A stretch of DNA of 37,204 nt from an uncultured Caulobacteraceae bacterium. Lineage in GTDB: Bacteria; Pseudomonadota; Alphaproteobacteria; Caulobacterales; Caulobacteraceae. The number at the start of each line of letters is the position of its first letter. The first letter of the stretch is position 1. Shown piece after piece: positions 7,287 to 14,926 of the stretch. Under the pieces are notes generated by a model that searched no databases, was not told the origin of the DNA, and was given only the letters and a program-made list of their open reading frames with translations. A program made the position numbers and the translations under genes. The stretch is taken from NCBI GenBank assembly GCA_937890965.1, contig CALAEG010000362.1:1-37204 (forward strand), given 5' to 3'.

Positions 7287-8208
7287 GGCACCAGGCGATG
7301 ATCGACTTCTGGGCGTGGATGCGGTTTTCCGCCTCGTCCCAGATGACCGACTGCGGCCCGTCGATCACCTCAGCCGTGACCTCCTCGCCGCGATGGGCTG
7401 GCAGGCAGTGCATGAAGAGCGCGTCCGAGGCCGCCAGTCCCATCAGGGCTGCATCGACACGATAGGGTTTGAGCGCGAACAGGCGTTCGTCGCCATCCTT
7501 GTCGCCCATGGAGACCCAGGTGTCGGCGATCACTAGGTCGGCACCCTCGACGGCGGCCTTCGGGTCGCGGGTCACCTCGACACGGCCCTGCAGTTCGGCG
7601 GCGCGAGCGACATCGGCGCGGTTGGGTCCATAGACCACCGGGCTGGCGATATTCAGCTTGAAGCCGAGCTTGGTGGCCGCCTCGATGAAGCTGGAGCAGA
7701 CATTGTTGCCATCGCCGACCCAGGCGACGGTCTTGCCGGCGATCGGCCCGCGATGCGCCTCGAAGGTCATCAGGTCGGCCAAGATCTGACAGGGGTGGCC
7801 GCGATCGGAGAGGCCGTTGATCACCGGCACGCTGGCGTGAGCCGCCATCGCCGCGACATCCGCGTGCTTGTCGGCGCGGATCATGATGGCGTCGACCATG
7901 CGCGACAGCACCCGCGCGGTGTCCTCGATGGTCTCGCCGCGACCGAGCTGCATGTCGGCGCCGGTCGAGATGATCGAAGCCCCGCCCAGCTGGCGGATGG
8001 CCGCGTCGAAGGAAAACCAGGTCCGCGTCGAGTTCTTCTGGAAGATCATCGCCAGGGTGTGGTCGCGCGCCGGCGCGTCGGCGTCGGCGCGGCCCTTCGG
8101 CCAGCCGGCGCGAGCCGCCTTGCGGGCCTTGGCGTCATCCAGCATGGCGCGCAGGGCCGCGGGCTCAATCTCCCACAGGTCGATGAAGTGGCGGGGCTGG
8201 GCGGTCAT
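7273..8208 (-). CDS. argF: Ornithine carbamoyltransferase
   Basis: A 311-residue enzyme that makes citrulline from ornithine and carbamoyl phosphate in arginine synthesis. The carbamoyl-phosphate motif reads STRTW (residues 60-64), where nearly all family members have STRTR, so the second Arg is a Trp. The other landmarks are intact: DRGHPCQ, the helix [26 protein letters not shown], the ornithine region [18 protein letters not shown], and [10 protein letters not shown] with the catalytic cysteine. I placed the start at the ATG at 8208 ([11 protein letters not shown]); the frame continues upstream into argD but the extra residues are out-of-frame shadow. It follows argD after 7 bases. Confidence 0.93.
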   Translation of the reverse strand: MTAQPRHFIDLWEIEPAALRAMLDDAKARKAARAGWPKGRADADAPARDHTLAMIFQKNSTRTWFSFDAAIRQLGGASIISTGADMQLGRGETIEDTARVLSRMVDAIMIRADKHADVAAMAAHASVPVINGLSDRGHPCQILADLMTFEAHRGPIAGKTVAWVGDGNNVCSSFIEAATKLGFKLNIASPVVYGPNRADVARAAELQGRVEVTRDPKAAVEGADLVIADTWVSMGDKDGDERLFALKPYRVDAALMGLAASDALFMHCLPAHRGEEVTAEVIDGPQSVIWDEAENRIHAQKSIIAWCLGAI

Positions 8209-8215
8209 TGGCCGG

Positions 8216-9427
8216 TCAGGCCGCGGCGTGCTTGCGCACCGTTTGGCACACGCGCTCCAGCTTCTCGACCGCCTCACGCGCCTCATCGATGCTGATGACC
8301 AGCGGCGGCAGCAGGCGCACACAGTTGTCGCCGCCGCCGGCGATCAACAGCTTTTCGTCTCGGGCCAGCGCCATGAAGTCGCGATTGTTGGGGATGAGCT
8401 TGAGACCGATCAGCAGACCCTTGCCGCGCACCTCGGCGATCACGCCGGGATAGCGGTCCGCAAGACCCGACAGCTGCTGGCCGAAATAGCCGGCCACCGT
8501 GCGCACATGGGCGAGCAGTTCGGGCTTTGTAAGCTCGTCGATGGCGGCCAGGCCGACGGCCATGGCCAGCGGGTTGCCGCCATAGGTCGAGCCGTGGGCG
8601 CCGACGGTCATGCCCTTGGCCGCCTCGGTGGTGGCGAGGCACGCGCCGACCGGAAAGCCGCCGCCCAGCGCCTTGGCGACGCACATGATGTCCGGCGCGG
8701 CGTTGTCGGCCCATTCGTAGGCGAAGAGGCGGCCCGTGCGCCCAAGGCCGCACTGGATCTCGTCATAGATGAGCAGCACGCCGGTTTCGTCGCAAAGGGC
8801 GCGCAGCGCGTCGAGCTGGACAGCGCTTAACGACCGCGCCCCGCCTTCGCCCTGGACGGGCTCTATGATGATCGCCGCCGTGGTTGGGCCGATGGCGGCC
8901 TTCAGCGCCTCGTGGTCGCCAAAGGGCAGCTGCACGTAGCCGGGCAGGCGAGGGCCGAAACCCTCGAGATAGCTGGCATTGCCCGAGGCGTTCACGGCGG
9001 CGTAGCTGCGCCCGTGGAAGGAGCCTTCGAAGCCGATCACGTCGATCCGTTCCGGCTGACCGTTGGCGGCGTGGTAGCGGCGGGCGGTCTTCAGCGCGCA
9101 TTCCACCGCCTCGGTGCCCGAATTGGTGAAGAAGATCACATCGGCGAAGGTGGCGGCGCAGAGCCTGGCGGCCAGGGCCTCCTGCTCGGGGATGCGATAG
9201 ATGTTGGAGACGTGCCAGAGCTTCTCGCCCTGGGCCTTCAGCGCCGCGACCAGCTTGGGGTTCGAATGGCCGAGCGCGTTGACCGCGATGCCGGCCACAC
9301 AGTCCAGATAGACGTCGCCGTCGGTTGACCACAGGCGCACGCCCTCGCCGCGTTCGAACGCCAGCGGCGCGCGGTTGTAGACGCCCATGATGTGGGTGTC
9401 GGGGGAACGAGGCTGGCCGTCTGCCAT
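8216..9427 (-). CDS. argD: Acetylornithine aminotransferase
   Basis: A 403-residue class III PLP aminotransferase that makes N-acetylornithine in arginine synthesis; many ArgD proteins also act on succinyl-diaminopimelate in lysine synthesis. Motifs are [15 protein letters not shown] (phosphate cup, residues 102-116), FEGSFHGRS (133-141), [23 protein letters not shown] with Asp222, and [14 protein letters not shown] with the PLP lysine at Lys252. The ATG at 9427 has a GGGAGG ribosome-binding site directly upstream, partly inside a short dyad (GGGAG-GT-CTCCC). It heads an argD-argF-hslO unit. A GC hairpin lies in its leader. Confidence 0.93.
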   Translation of the reverse strand: MADGQPRSPDTHIMGVYNRAPLAFERGEGVRLWSTDGDVYLDCVAGIAVNALGHSNPKLVAALKAQGEKLWHVSNIYRIPEQEALAARLCAATFADVIFFTNSGTEAVECALKTARRYHAANGQPERIDVIGFEGSFHGRSYAAVNASGNASYLEGFGPRLPGYVQLPFGDHEALKAAIGPTTAAIIIEPVQGEGGARSLSAVQLDALRALCDETGVLLIYDEIQCGLGRTGRLFAYEWADNAAPDIMCVAKALGGGFPVGACLATTEAAKGMTVGAHGSTYGGNPLAMAVGLAAIDELTKPELLAHVRTVAGYFGQQLSGLADRYPGVIAEVRGKGLLIGLKLIPNNRDFMALARDEKLLIAGGGDNCVRLLPPLVISIDEAREAVEKLERVCQTVRKHAAA

Positions 9428-9449
9428 GGGAGACCTCCCAAAAGCGAAC

Positions 9450-9476
9450 GTCCCCGAGCCGAGAGGCCGCGGGGAC
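9450..9476 (-). promoter_or_regulatory. GC-rich hairpin in the argD leader
   Basis: On the minus strand GTCCCCG pairs with CGGGGAC around an inner stem GCC-TCTC-GGC, giving a compact 27-base hairpin 23 bases before the argD start codon. No T-run follows, so a classical intrinsic terminator is unlikely. It could be a terminator remnant of the upstream permease gene, or a leader element that affects argD translation. Only the structure is seen. Confidence 0.35.
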
Positions 9477-9525
9477 TGGAAGGCCGAGGCTTTTCGCCGC
9501 GCGGGCCGCGGCTGTCAACCAGGAC

Positions 9526-10353
9526 TCAGCTTTTCAGGCGGTAGCCAGTCTGGAACAGGATCCAGCAGACCGCGCCCATGACGACGGTGAGGCCGCCCAC
9601 AACGGCAACGCCGATGCCAATCGAGCCGTCGGCTTGGCCGATGAAGCCATAGCGGAAGCCGGAGATGGTGTAGAAGAACGGGTTGTATTGCGACAGGCTG
9701 CGGAAGGGCTCCGGCAGGCGGTCGACTAGGTAGAAGGTGCCCGACAGCATGCTGAGCGGCATGACGATGAAGGTGGTGACCGCCGCCATGTGGTCGAACT
9801 TCTCGGCCCAGAGACCGGCGACCATGCCGATCATGCCCATCATCAAGGCCGCGCCCAGGCCGAAATAGGCCACCGCCCACCAGTGGACAATGTTGTAGCG
9901 GACGAAGAACAGCACCGAGATGGCGGTAACCAGGCCGACGGCCAAGCCTCGGGTCGCGGCGCCAAGCGCGAAGGCGCAGACCTGCTCGGTCGGGGATAGG
10001 GGCGGGGTGATGAAGTCCTGGGTCAGGCCCTGCATCTTGGCCTGCATCAGCGACGAGGACGAATTGGCGAAGGCGGAGTTCAGGATGGCCATCATGATCA
10101 GGCCTGGGCCGATGAACACCGAATAGGGGACGCCGTGCACCGAGGGGCGCAGGCCCTTCATCGCCACCACGAAGATCAGCAGATAGAGCAGGCTGGACAG
10201 CACCGGCGCGGCCAGGGTCTGCATGCCCACCTTCCAGAAGCGCTTGACTTCCTTCATGTAAAGGGTGGTTGCGCCGGTCCAGTTGACCCCGTGGTAGTCG
10301 CGCGGCAGCGGCGGCATAACCTCTGGCGCCGGAAAATCAACGGTATCTTTCAT
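9526..10353 (-). CDS. ABC-2 type transporter permease
   Basis: A 275-residue ABC-2 family permease with about six membrane segments (for example TLAAPVLSSLLYLLIFVVAM, GLIMMAILNSAFA, FALGAATRGLAVGLVTAIS, AYFGLGAALMMGMIGMVAG, FIVMPLSMLSGTFYL and GIGVAVVGGLTVVMGAV). The segment LSGTFYLVDRLPEPFRSLSQYNPFFYTISGFRYGF is the ABC-2 signature region. It likely exports a lipid, polysaccharide or drug through the inner membrane. No ATPase gene lies beside it in the window, so its partner is elsewhere. The start at 10353 (MKDTVDF) is preferred over the frame start 102 bases upstream because the extra residues are proline- and arginine-rich and lack family character. Confidence 0.88.
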   Translation of the reverse strand: MKDTVDFPAPEVMPPLPRDYHGVNWTGATTLYMKEVKRFWKVGMQTLAAPVLSSLLYLLIFVVAMKGLRPSVHGVPYSVFIGPGLIMMAILNSAFANSSSSLMQAKMQGLTQDFITPPLSPTEQVCAFALGAATRGLAVGLVTAISVLFFVRYNIVHWWAVAYFGLGAALMMGMIGMVAGLWAEKFDHMAAVTTFIVMPLSMLSGTFYLVDRLPEPFRSLSQYNPFFYTISGFRYGFIGQADGSIGIGVAVVGGLTVVMGAVCWILFQTGYRLKS

Positions 10354-10412
10354 GGGCCCTGATGTGCCCCCGGCGTCCCCTGGGCGCAAGGGGCGGTCCC
10401 GTGCGGCGATAT

Positions 10413-10444
10413 GACTCGCAGGCGATGGATTCATCTTGGGATTC
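10413..10444. promoter_or_regulatory. Cluster of three GANTC sites upstream of gcrA
   Basis: GACTC (10413-10417), GATTC (10428-10432) and GATTC (10440-10444) fall within 32 bases. In Caulobacter, GANTC is methylated by CcrM, and GcrA acts with RNA polymerase at promoters with methylated GANTC. The sites lie about 200 bases before the gcrA ATG and just upstream of the divergent permease gene. Feedback of GcrA on its own gene or on the permease is possible but is inference. Confidence 0.5.
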
Positions 10445-10490
10445 GAAGGCGCCACAATGGCTTAAGCCAATCCGCTCCATTGAACAGACC

Positions 10491-10516
10491 GTCCACAACA
10501 TCTTGATCCTGTGGAC
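10491..10516. promoter_or_regulatory. Inverted pair of DnaA-box-like sites upstream of gcrA
   Basis: GTCCACA (10491-10497) and TGTGGAC (10510-10516) form a perfect seven-base inverted repeat with a 12-base spacer. Read as nonamers, they are CCGTCCACA and CTGTCCACA, with six and seven matches of nine to the DnaA box TTATCCACA. DnaA is known to activate gcrA in Caulobacter, so the position makes sense. An unrelated dimeric regulator could also use this dyad. Confidence 0.45.
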
Positions 10517-10530
10517 AGACGCGTGGCGCC

Positions 10531-10612
10531 TATTGTGTCTGTTAACGGAGCGTTTACGATATCTAGTAGGGATGGTTCACCGGCTGGGCCATGGGGCACT
10601 AGATATTGTGTC
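10531..10612. repeat. Interlocked inverted and direct 9-mers in the gcrA leader
   Basis: ATATCTAGT (10559-10567) and ACTAGATAT (10598-10606) are a perfect nine-base inverted repeat with a 30-base spacer. TATTGTGTC occurs at 10531-10539 and again at 10604-10612, the second copy overlapping the right arm. A 13-base segment, CACCGGCTGGGCC (10578-10590), also recurs inside gcrA at 10769-10781. The loop could form an RNA stem in the gcrA leader if transcription starts upstream. The function is unknown. Confidence 0.4.
10542..10556 (+). promoter_or_regulatory. CtrA-box-like site upstream of gcrA
   Basis: TTAA-CGGAGCG-TTTA matches the CtrA consensus TTAA-N7-TTAA at seven of eight defined bases with the exact seven-base spacing. 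CtrA represses gcrA in Caulobacter, and the site lies 93 bases before the gcrA start codon, over or close to where a promoter would be expected. Confidence 0.5.
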
Positions 10613-10648
10613 ACGTCGGTGGACTGGCGGCGGCTGGAGGGCAAGCCA

Positions 10649-11137
10649 ATGGGTTGGACCGACGAACGCGTAGAATTGTTGAAGAAACTCTGGCTGGAAG
10701 GTCTTTCGGCCAGCCAGATCGCCAAACAGCTTGGCGGGGTGACCCGCAATGCCGTCATTGGCAAGGTGCACCGGCTGGGCCTCTCCGGCCGCGCCGCGCC
10801 TTCGCAGCCGAGCCGGCCGACCTTCAAGGCGCCGCGTCCGCCGCGTCCGATGGCGCAACCCGCGCCGCGCCGGCTCGAACAGCGGGCGGCCCCGATGCCC
10901 GCTCCGGTCTATTTCGTCGAGGAGCCGGGCTCGGCCACGGTGCTGACGCTCGGCGCGCACATGTGCAAATGGCCGATCGGCGACCCGTCGACCGACAGCT
11001 TCACCTTCTGCGGGCGCCGCGCCGAGACCGAGGGGCCCTACTGCGTCAACCACGCGCGCATCGCCTATCAGCCGCAGCAGCCGCGCAAGCGCTCCGGCGC
11101 CACCGAACTGGCCCGCTCGCTCCGGCGCTACATCTAG
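10649..11137 (+). CDS. gcrA: Cell cycle regulator GcrA
   Basis: A 162-residue GcrA protein. In Caulobacter it binds the sigma-70 RNA polymerase and methylated GANTC promoters and drives genes of S phase and division. The N-terminal helix-turn-helix, MGWTDERVELLKKLWLEGLS followed by ASQIAKQLGG and TRNAVIGKVHRLGLSGR, spans residues 1-48 and is nearly diagnostic. A proline/arginine-rich linker (50-80) follows. The C-terminal domain that contacts sigma-70 holds HMCKWPIGDP, FTFCGRR and GPYCVNHARIAY, with three conserved cysteines. The ATG has GGAGG eight bases upstream. The upstream region holds GANTC, DnaA-like and CtrA-like sites, matching the known control circuit. A two-hairpin repeat ends the gene. 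Confidence 0.96.
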   Translation: MGWTDERVELLKKLWLEGLSASQIAKQLGGVTRNAVIGKVHRLGLSGRAAPSQPSRPTFKAPRPPRPMAQPAPRRLEQRAAPMPAPVYFVEEPGSATVLTLGAHMCKWPIGDPSTDSFTFCGRRAETEGPYCVNHARIAYQPQQPRKRSGATELARSLRRYI

Positions 11138-11139
11138 GC

Positions 11140-11252
11140 AGAGCGGGTGGAGTGAAAGTGCGAAGCGGTTTTCCGCCCGCAACCCGCTCTAACTCCTAGG
11201 AATCGATCACGTTCATGATTTTGGATTGGTTCAATCCGAAATCATCGTGATC
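11140..11252. repeat. Two-hairpin repeat, copy 1 (likely bidirectional terminator)
   Basis: Hairpin A pairs AGAGCGGGT (11140-11148) with ACCCGCTCT (11182-11190) and encloses GAAAGTG and a small GCGG-TTTT-CCGC hairpin. Hairpin B pairs GATCACG (11205-11211) with CGTGATC (11246-11252), has a 5' bulge TTC, and continues as ATGATTTTGGATTG (11215-11228) against 11232-11245. It separates converging gcrA and the glycosyltransferase gene, whose stop codon lies inside hairpin B. A structurally matching copy lies at 33154-33270. Copies of similar elements are, to my recollection, common in alphaproteobacterial intergenic regions. Confidence 0.7.
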
Positions 11253-13266
11253 TCGGCGCGTAGATCGTCCGGTCTTCGCCCACCGTCCGCGATCCGTCGC
11301 GGCCGGTGACGCGGATGGCTAGGCGGTGCGCGCCGGGGGTCAGGGCGGCTTTCGGCAGCTCGAAGGTGAAGCGCAGCTTCGGATAGTCCGGATCGTAGGC
11401 CAGGGTCGGCGAGGTCGCGGGCGCGCCGGGCCATGTCTGATGCAGGCGGCCTTGCGAGACCGCGCGGCCGTCCAGCAGGATATCGACGCGGGCGACGCCG
11501 CCCGGGCTGGCGGCCAGGCCGGAGAGGTTCTTCAGGGTGTCGGGGTTCAGGATGTCGGTTCGCTTGGGACGGCTGACATAGATCCGCGGCAGGAAGGGGC
11601 AGGGCCTGGCGATGGCCGGCGCCGCGCCGCCCACCCGGGCGGTGAAGGTCTGCATCACCAGGCGGCCGGGTGAGGCCTCCACCGTCTCCACCGGGGCGAT
11701 GTCGCTGAAGCTGTTGCAGAGTTCGGTGCGGAACTGGGTCTCCGCGGGCGTGTCGTAGAGATAGGTGGGCTCTGGCAGGAGGATGACCACGGCGGCGCCG
11801 GCGTGCTCGGCCAACAGGGCGCGGCGGTCGAGATGGATGGCGGCGCGGAAGATGTCGAAATGAGCGGTCATTTCGCGCGGATCGCCGAGCGCGAAGACCT
11901 GACGGCCGGGCTGGCCCGGAAATTCCAGCTTCACCGCCTCCACATGGCCCGCCGTGGCCAACAGCGGCTCGGCGCCGAAGCGCTGGCGCGCCAGGACCTG
12001 GGCGCGGGCGATAGCCGGCTCGAACTGGGCGAAGGGTTCGTAGTCGGTGGTGATCCGATCGCGAATGGAAAGCGCGACCCGGTCGGGATGCGCCCAGCCG
12101 ACCGCGGTCCAGAGGCTGGCCAGGACGAAGAGGACGCCGACCATGACCGGGCCGGTCCCGACCAGGGCCATCCGCAGGCGGCGATGAACCTCCGATCGCG
12201 CGCTGTCGACATAGGCCGCGAGCGCGCCGGGCAGGAAGGCGATCAGCGGCACATAGGCCTCGATCGGCCATTGCGGCGCGAGCTTCTGGTCTAAGGGGCT
12301 GAGCAGTGCATAGGCGCCGAAAAGAACGCCACCCACCCAGAGCAGCAGGGTGGAGGCCTCATCCCCCACCTGGGCCCGCCGGAAGGCGCGGACCGAGCCC
12401 GCCGCCATGCCCAGGAAAAAAACCGGTGTGCAGAGGGCGGCCTGGGCGGCGACATAGGCCAGCGGGCCAATCAGGTTGAGCTGCCAAGCCTGCTGGCTGA
12501 GCAGGTGATAGCTGATCGCCGGCGCGTGGGTGGCGAGGCTGTACAGCACCGAGGGCGCCAAGCCGGCCGCGGCCAGGGCGCCGGCCAGCCAGAAACCGGG
12601 TTCGCGCCACAGCCGGCGGCCGGGCCGGCTGGCCAGCACGAAGCCCAGTATGCCCAACCCCACCCCGGCGAAACGATAGTGCACAAAGAGACCGAGACCG
12701 GCCGCCACACCGGTCAGGACCCACCAGCCCAGCTGGCCGCCGCTCATGCCGCGGATGAGCCCGCCCAGCATCAGCGCCAGCAGCAGTTGCATGGCCGCCT
12801 CGGAATAGAAGATCGCACCACCGGCCCCGAGCGCCGGAACCAGCATCGACAACAGGCCGGCCCAGATGGCGCCCCGCCGCCCGACGACGGGGGCGGCCAT
12901 GAAATAGATGCCGAAGGGCACGGCCTGGGCGACGAGAAGGCTTGGGACCCGCACCGCCAGCGGCGACCAGCCGAACAGGGCCACGCAGGCGCGCGCGAAC
13001 AGCGGCCAACCGGCGGGAATGTCGGGATAGGCCAGCGCCGGGTGCATGCCAGCGACGACGAAATGCGCCTCTTCCCAGACGACGCCGATATGGGCGGCCA
13101 GGGCGAGCTTCCACAGGCTCATGCCCAGCCAGAGGGCGGCTGCGGCGGTCGCCAGGCCCTGGTCGCTGCCGAACAGCACATCCGGGCGTGCTGCGACGCC
13201 CGCGCGCTCGCGTGTTACGGCCCGCGGCATGAGCCATGCCGCGTCGGCCTCGCGTCCGACTGTCAA
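11242..13266 (-). CDS. Membrane glycosyltransferase, GT39/ArnT-like
   Basis: A 674-residue polytopic membrane protein of the PMT/ArnT type (dolichol- or polyprenyl-phosphate sugar transferases). The first periplasmic loop holds WEEAHFVVAGMHPALAYPD, the place where such enzymes carry an acidic catalytic motif, then GWPLFARACVALFGWSPLAVRVPSL. About 10-12 membrane segments fill residues 35-385. After the last one, residues from about 400 form a large soluble domain, ending in an Ig-like beta region (LRFTFELPKAALTPGAHRLAIRV). The frame starts at a TTG (13266) with GGGGGA six bases upstream; an ATG at 13230 is the alternative. Two GANTC sites (13270-13274 and 13281-13285) lie right upstream. It may modify lipid A or a surface polysaccharide; the substrate is unknown. 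Confidence 0.7.
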   Translation of the reverse strand: MTVGREADAAWLMPRAVTRERAGVAARPDVLFGSDQGLATAAAALWLGMSLWKLALAAHIGVVWEEAHFVVAGMHPALAYPDIPAGWPLFARACVALFGWSPLAVRVPSLLVAQAVPFGIYFMAAPVVGRRGAIWAGLLSMLVPALGAGGAIFYSEAAMQLLLALMLGGLIRGMSGGQLGWWVLTGVAAGLGLFVHYRFAGVGLGILGFVLASRPGRRLWREPGFWLAGALAAAGLAPSVLYSLATHAPAISYHLLSQQAWQLNLIGPLAYVAAQAALCTPVFFLGMAAGSVRAFRRAQVGDEASTLLLWVGGVLFGAYALLSPLDQKLAPQWPIEAYVPLIAFLPGALAAYVDSARSEVHRRLRMALVGTGPVMVGVLFVLASLWTAVGWAHPDRVALSIRDRITTDYEPFAQFEPAIARAQVLARQRFGAEPLLATAGHVEAVKLEFPGQPGRQVFALGDPREMTAHFDIFRAAIHLDRRALLAEHAGAAVVILLPEPTYLYDTPAETQFRTELCNSFSDIAPVETVEASPGRLVMQTFTARVGGAAPAIARPCPFLPRIYVSRPKRTDILNPDTLKNLSGLAASPGGVARVDILLDGRAVSQGRLHQTWPGAPATSPTLAYDPDYPKLRFTFELPKAALTPGAHRLAIRVTGRDGSRTVGEDRTIYAPRSR

Positions 13267-13371
13267 AGAGAATCCCCCGAGAGTCTTATCGACTTTTCTA
13301 GGGTGAAGTCTGCGCGCTGGGCTATGTCTTGGCTAGACGCAGTCGGTGGTTCGCGTCCAATCGCCGCGTGA

Positions 13372-14061
13372 TTAGGCGGCGACGTCCAGGGAATAGCCCG
13401 CGGAACGGACAGTGCGGATCGGATCGGCGTTCAGGTCGCGGTTCAGCGCCTTGCGCAGGCGGCCGATATGCACGTCGACCGTGCGGGCCTCGACATAGAC
13501 GTCGGAGCCCCAGACCGCGTCGAGCAGCTGTTCGCGGCTGAACACACGGCCGGGATGCTGCATCAGATAGTCGAGCAGGCGAAACTCGGTGGGGCCGAGG
13601 TGGATCTCCTTCTCGGCCCGGCGCACCCGATGGGCGGCGCGGTCGACCACGATGTCGCCGTGATGCAGCCGGTCCTCGGCCAGCCCCGGCCGGATCCGGC
13701 GCAGCACCGCGCGGATGCGGGCGGCGAGTTCGCTCATGGAGAAGGGCTTGACCACATAGTCGTCCGCGCCGGTGTCCAGGCCGCGGATGCGATCGCTCTC
13801 CTCGCCGCGGGCGGTGAGCATGATGATCGGCAGGTTGCGGGTCTCAGGGCGGGCGCGCAGCCGGCGGCAGACCTCGACGCCCGAGACCTTGGGTAGCATC
13901 CAGTCGAGCACGATCAGGTCGGGCATCTGCTCGTCGATCAGCACCAGGGCCTCTTCGCCGTCGCCGGCGACGGTGACGGCGTAGCCCTCCTTGTCGAGAT
14001 TGTACTGGAGCAGGGCGCTCAGCGCGTCCTCGTCCTCGACAACCAGCACCTGGGGAATCAT
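13372..14061 (-). CDS. phoB: Phosphate regulon response regulator PhoB
   Basis: A 229-residue OmpR-type response regulator. The receiver domain has the acidic pocket (VVEDED, residues 7-12), phosphoacceptor Asp53 in LDWMLP, Thr83 (MLTARGEE) and Lys105 (VVKPFS). The DNA-binding winged helix covers about 130-226, with LGPTEFRLLDYLMQHPGRVFSREQLLD and the recognition helix YVEARTVDVHIGRLRKAL. The sequence GVEVCRRLR and SDRIRGLDTGADDYV are typical of PhoB. Phosphorylated PhoB binds Pho boxes to turn on phosphate starvation genes. It follows phoU by one base, and a Pho box precedes phoU, so self-activation is likely. Confidence 0.93.
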   Translation of the reverse strand: MIPQVLVVEDEDALSALLQYNLDKEGYAVTVAGDGEEALVLIDEQMPDLIVLDWMLPKVSGVEVCRRLRARPETRNLPIIMLTARGEESDRIRGLDTGADDYVVKPFSMSELAARIRAVLRRIRPGLAEDRLHHGDIVVDRAAHRVRRAEKEIHLGPTEFRLLDYLMQHPGRVFSREQLLDAVWGSDVYVEARTVDVHIGRLRKALNRDLNADPIRTVRSAGYSLDVAA

Positions 14062-14062
14062 T

Positions 14063-14818
14063 TCAGCCTTCTCTCGTCATGGATTGGACCCTGTCGGATG
14101 TCAGGGGCCCCTCGAGCATTTCCGAACGGCGTTGCAGGGCGTCCCACTTGGGCCGCTCGCCTGTCATTTCCTCGCCGGTGACCTCAAAATGGATGATCTC
14201 GGCGATATTGGTGGCGTGGTCGCCGATGCGTTCGAGGTTCTTGGCGATGAACAGCAGGTGGGCGCCGGGCGTGATGGTGCGCGGGTCGCCCATCATATAG
14301 GTCAGCAGTTCGCGGAAGAGGCTGTTGTAGTGCTCGTCGACCTCCTCGTCGCGGGCCCAGACCCCGGCCGCCTTCTCGATCTCGCCGCCGGTATAGGCGT
14401 CCAGCACCTCCTTCAGGCGCGCGCCGACCAGCCGGCCGAGGCGCTCGATGGAGCGGGTCAGCGGCGTCAGTGGCTCGCTCTCGCTCAGGATCAGCGAGCG
14501 CTTGGCGATGTTGCGGGCCAGGTCGCCGCAGCGCTCCAGGTTCATGGCGATCTTCAGCGCCGCCACCGTACGGCGCAACTCGCGGCCGACCGGCTGGCGG
14601 GTGGCGATCAGCTCGATGGCGCGCCGCTCGATATCGGCCTGCAGCGCGTCCAGTTTGGGATCGCGCGCCACCACGGCATGGGCCAGCGCCACGTCGCGCC
14701 TGGAGATGGCGTCCAGGCAGTCGGCGATCTGCGCCTCGGCCAGGCCGCCGAGACGGGCGACCTCCGCGACCAGGGGCTCAACCAGGTCGCCACTCACCGT
14801 CACCCACTGTTCGGTCAT
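14063..14818 (-). CDS. phoU: Phosphate signalling protein PhoU
   Basis: A 251-residue PhoU protein with two three-helix PhoU repeats. Markers are DVALAHAVVARDPKLDALQADIERRAIELIATRQPVGRELR (first repeat) and TRSIERLGRL with the conserved metal-binding motif pattern ERxGDxxxNIAK (ERCGDLARNIAK, about residues 93-104) and, in the second half, KNLERIGDHATNIAE. PhoU sits at the inner membrane and keeps PhoR in the off state when phosphate is ample, through the Pst transporter. Here it lies between phoR and phoB, without pstSCAB. It begins at ATG 14818, about 80 bases after a Pho box. Confidence 0.93.
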   Translation of the reverse strand: MTEQWVTVSGDLVEPLVAEVARLGGLAEAQIADCLDAISRRDVALAHAVVARDPKLDALQADIERRAIELIATRQPVGRELRRTVAALKIAMNLERCGDLARNIAKRSLILSESEPLTPLTRSIERLGRLVGARLKEVLDAYTGGEIEKAAGVWARDEEVDEHYNSLFRELLTYMMGDPRTITPGAHLLFIAKNLERIGDHATNIAEIIHFEVTGEEMTGERPKWDALQRRSEMLEGPLTSDRVQSMTREG

Positions 14819-14897
14819 CGAATCCCGTTACAAAAAGCCGCATAGCCGACTCAAGGAAGCGCCCCAAAAGACCCTGCCCGCCGATTGCTGTCGCTAT

Positions 14898-14926
14898 GCG
14901 ACGGTTTTGTGACAGTTTTGTTACAG
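14898..14926 (-). promoter_or_regulatory. Three-unit Pho box upstream of phoU-phoB
   Basis: On the minus strand, CTGTAAC, CTGTCAC and CCGTCGC start at 14926, 14915 and 14904, an exact 11-base period with AAAA between units. This is the classic PhoB-binding layout (seven-base direct repeats with four-base AT spacers). The first unit overlaps the phoR stop codon (TAA, 14921-14923). A PhoB-activated promoter here would drive phoU and phoB apart from phoR. Confidence 0.85.

Noticed and set aside
10578-10590. CACCGGCTGGGCC shared between the gcrA leader and gcrA (10769-10781) as a sign of gene duplication
   Set aside because: The match covers only 13 bases and nothing on either side continues the similarity.
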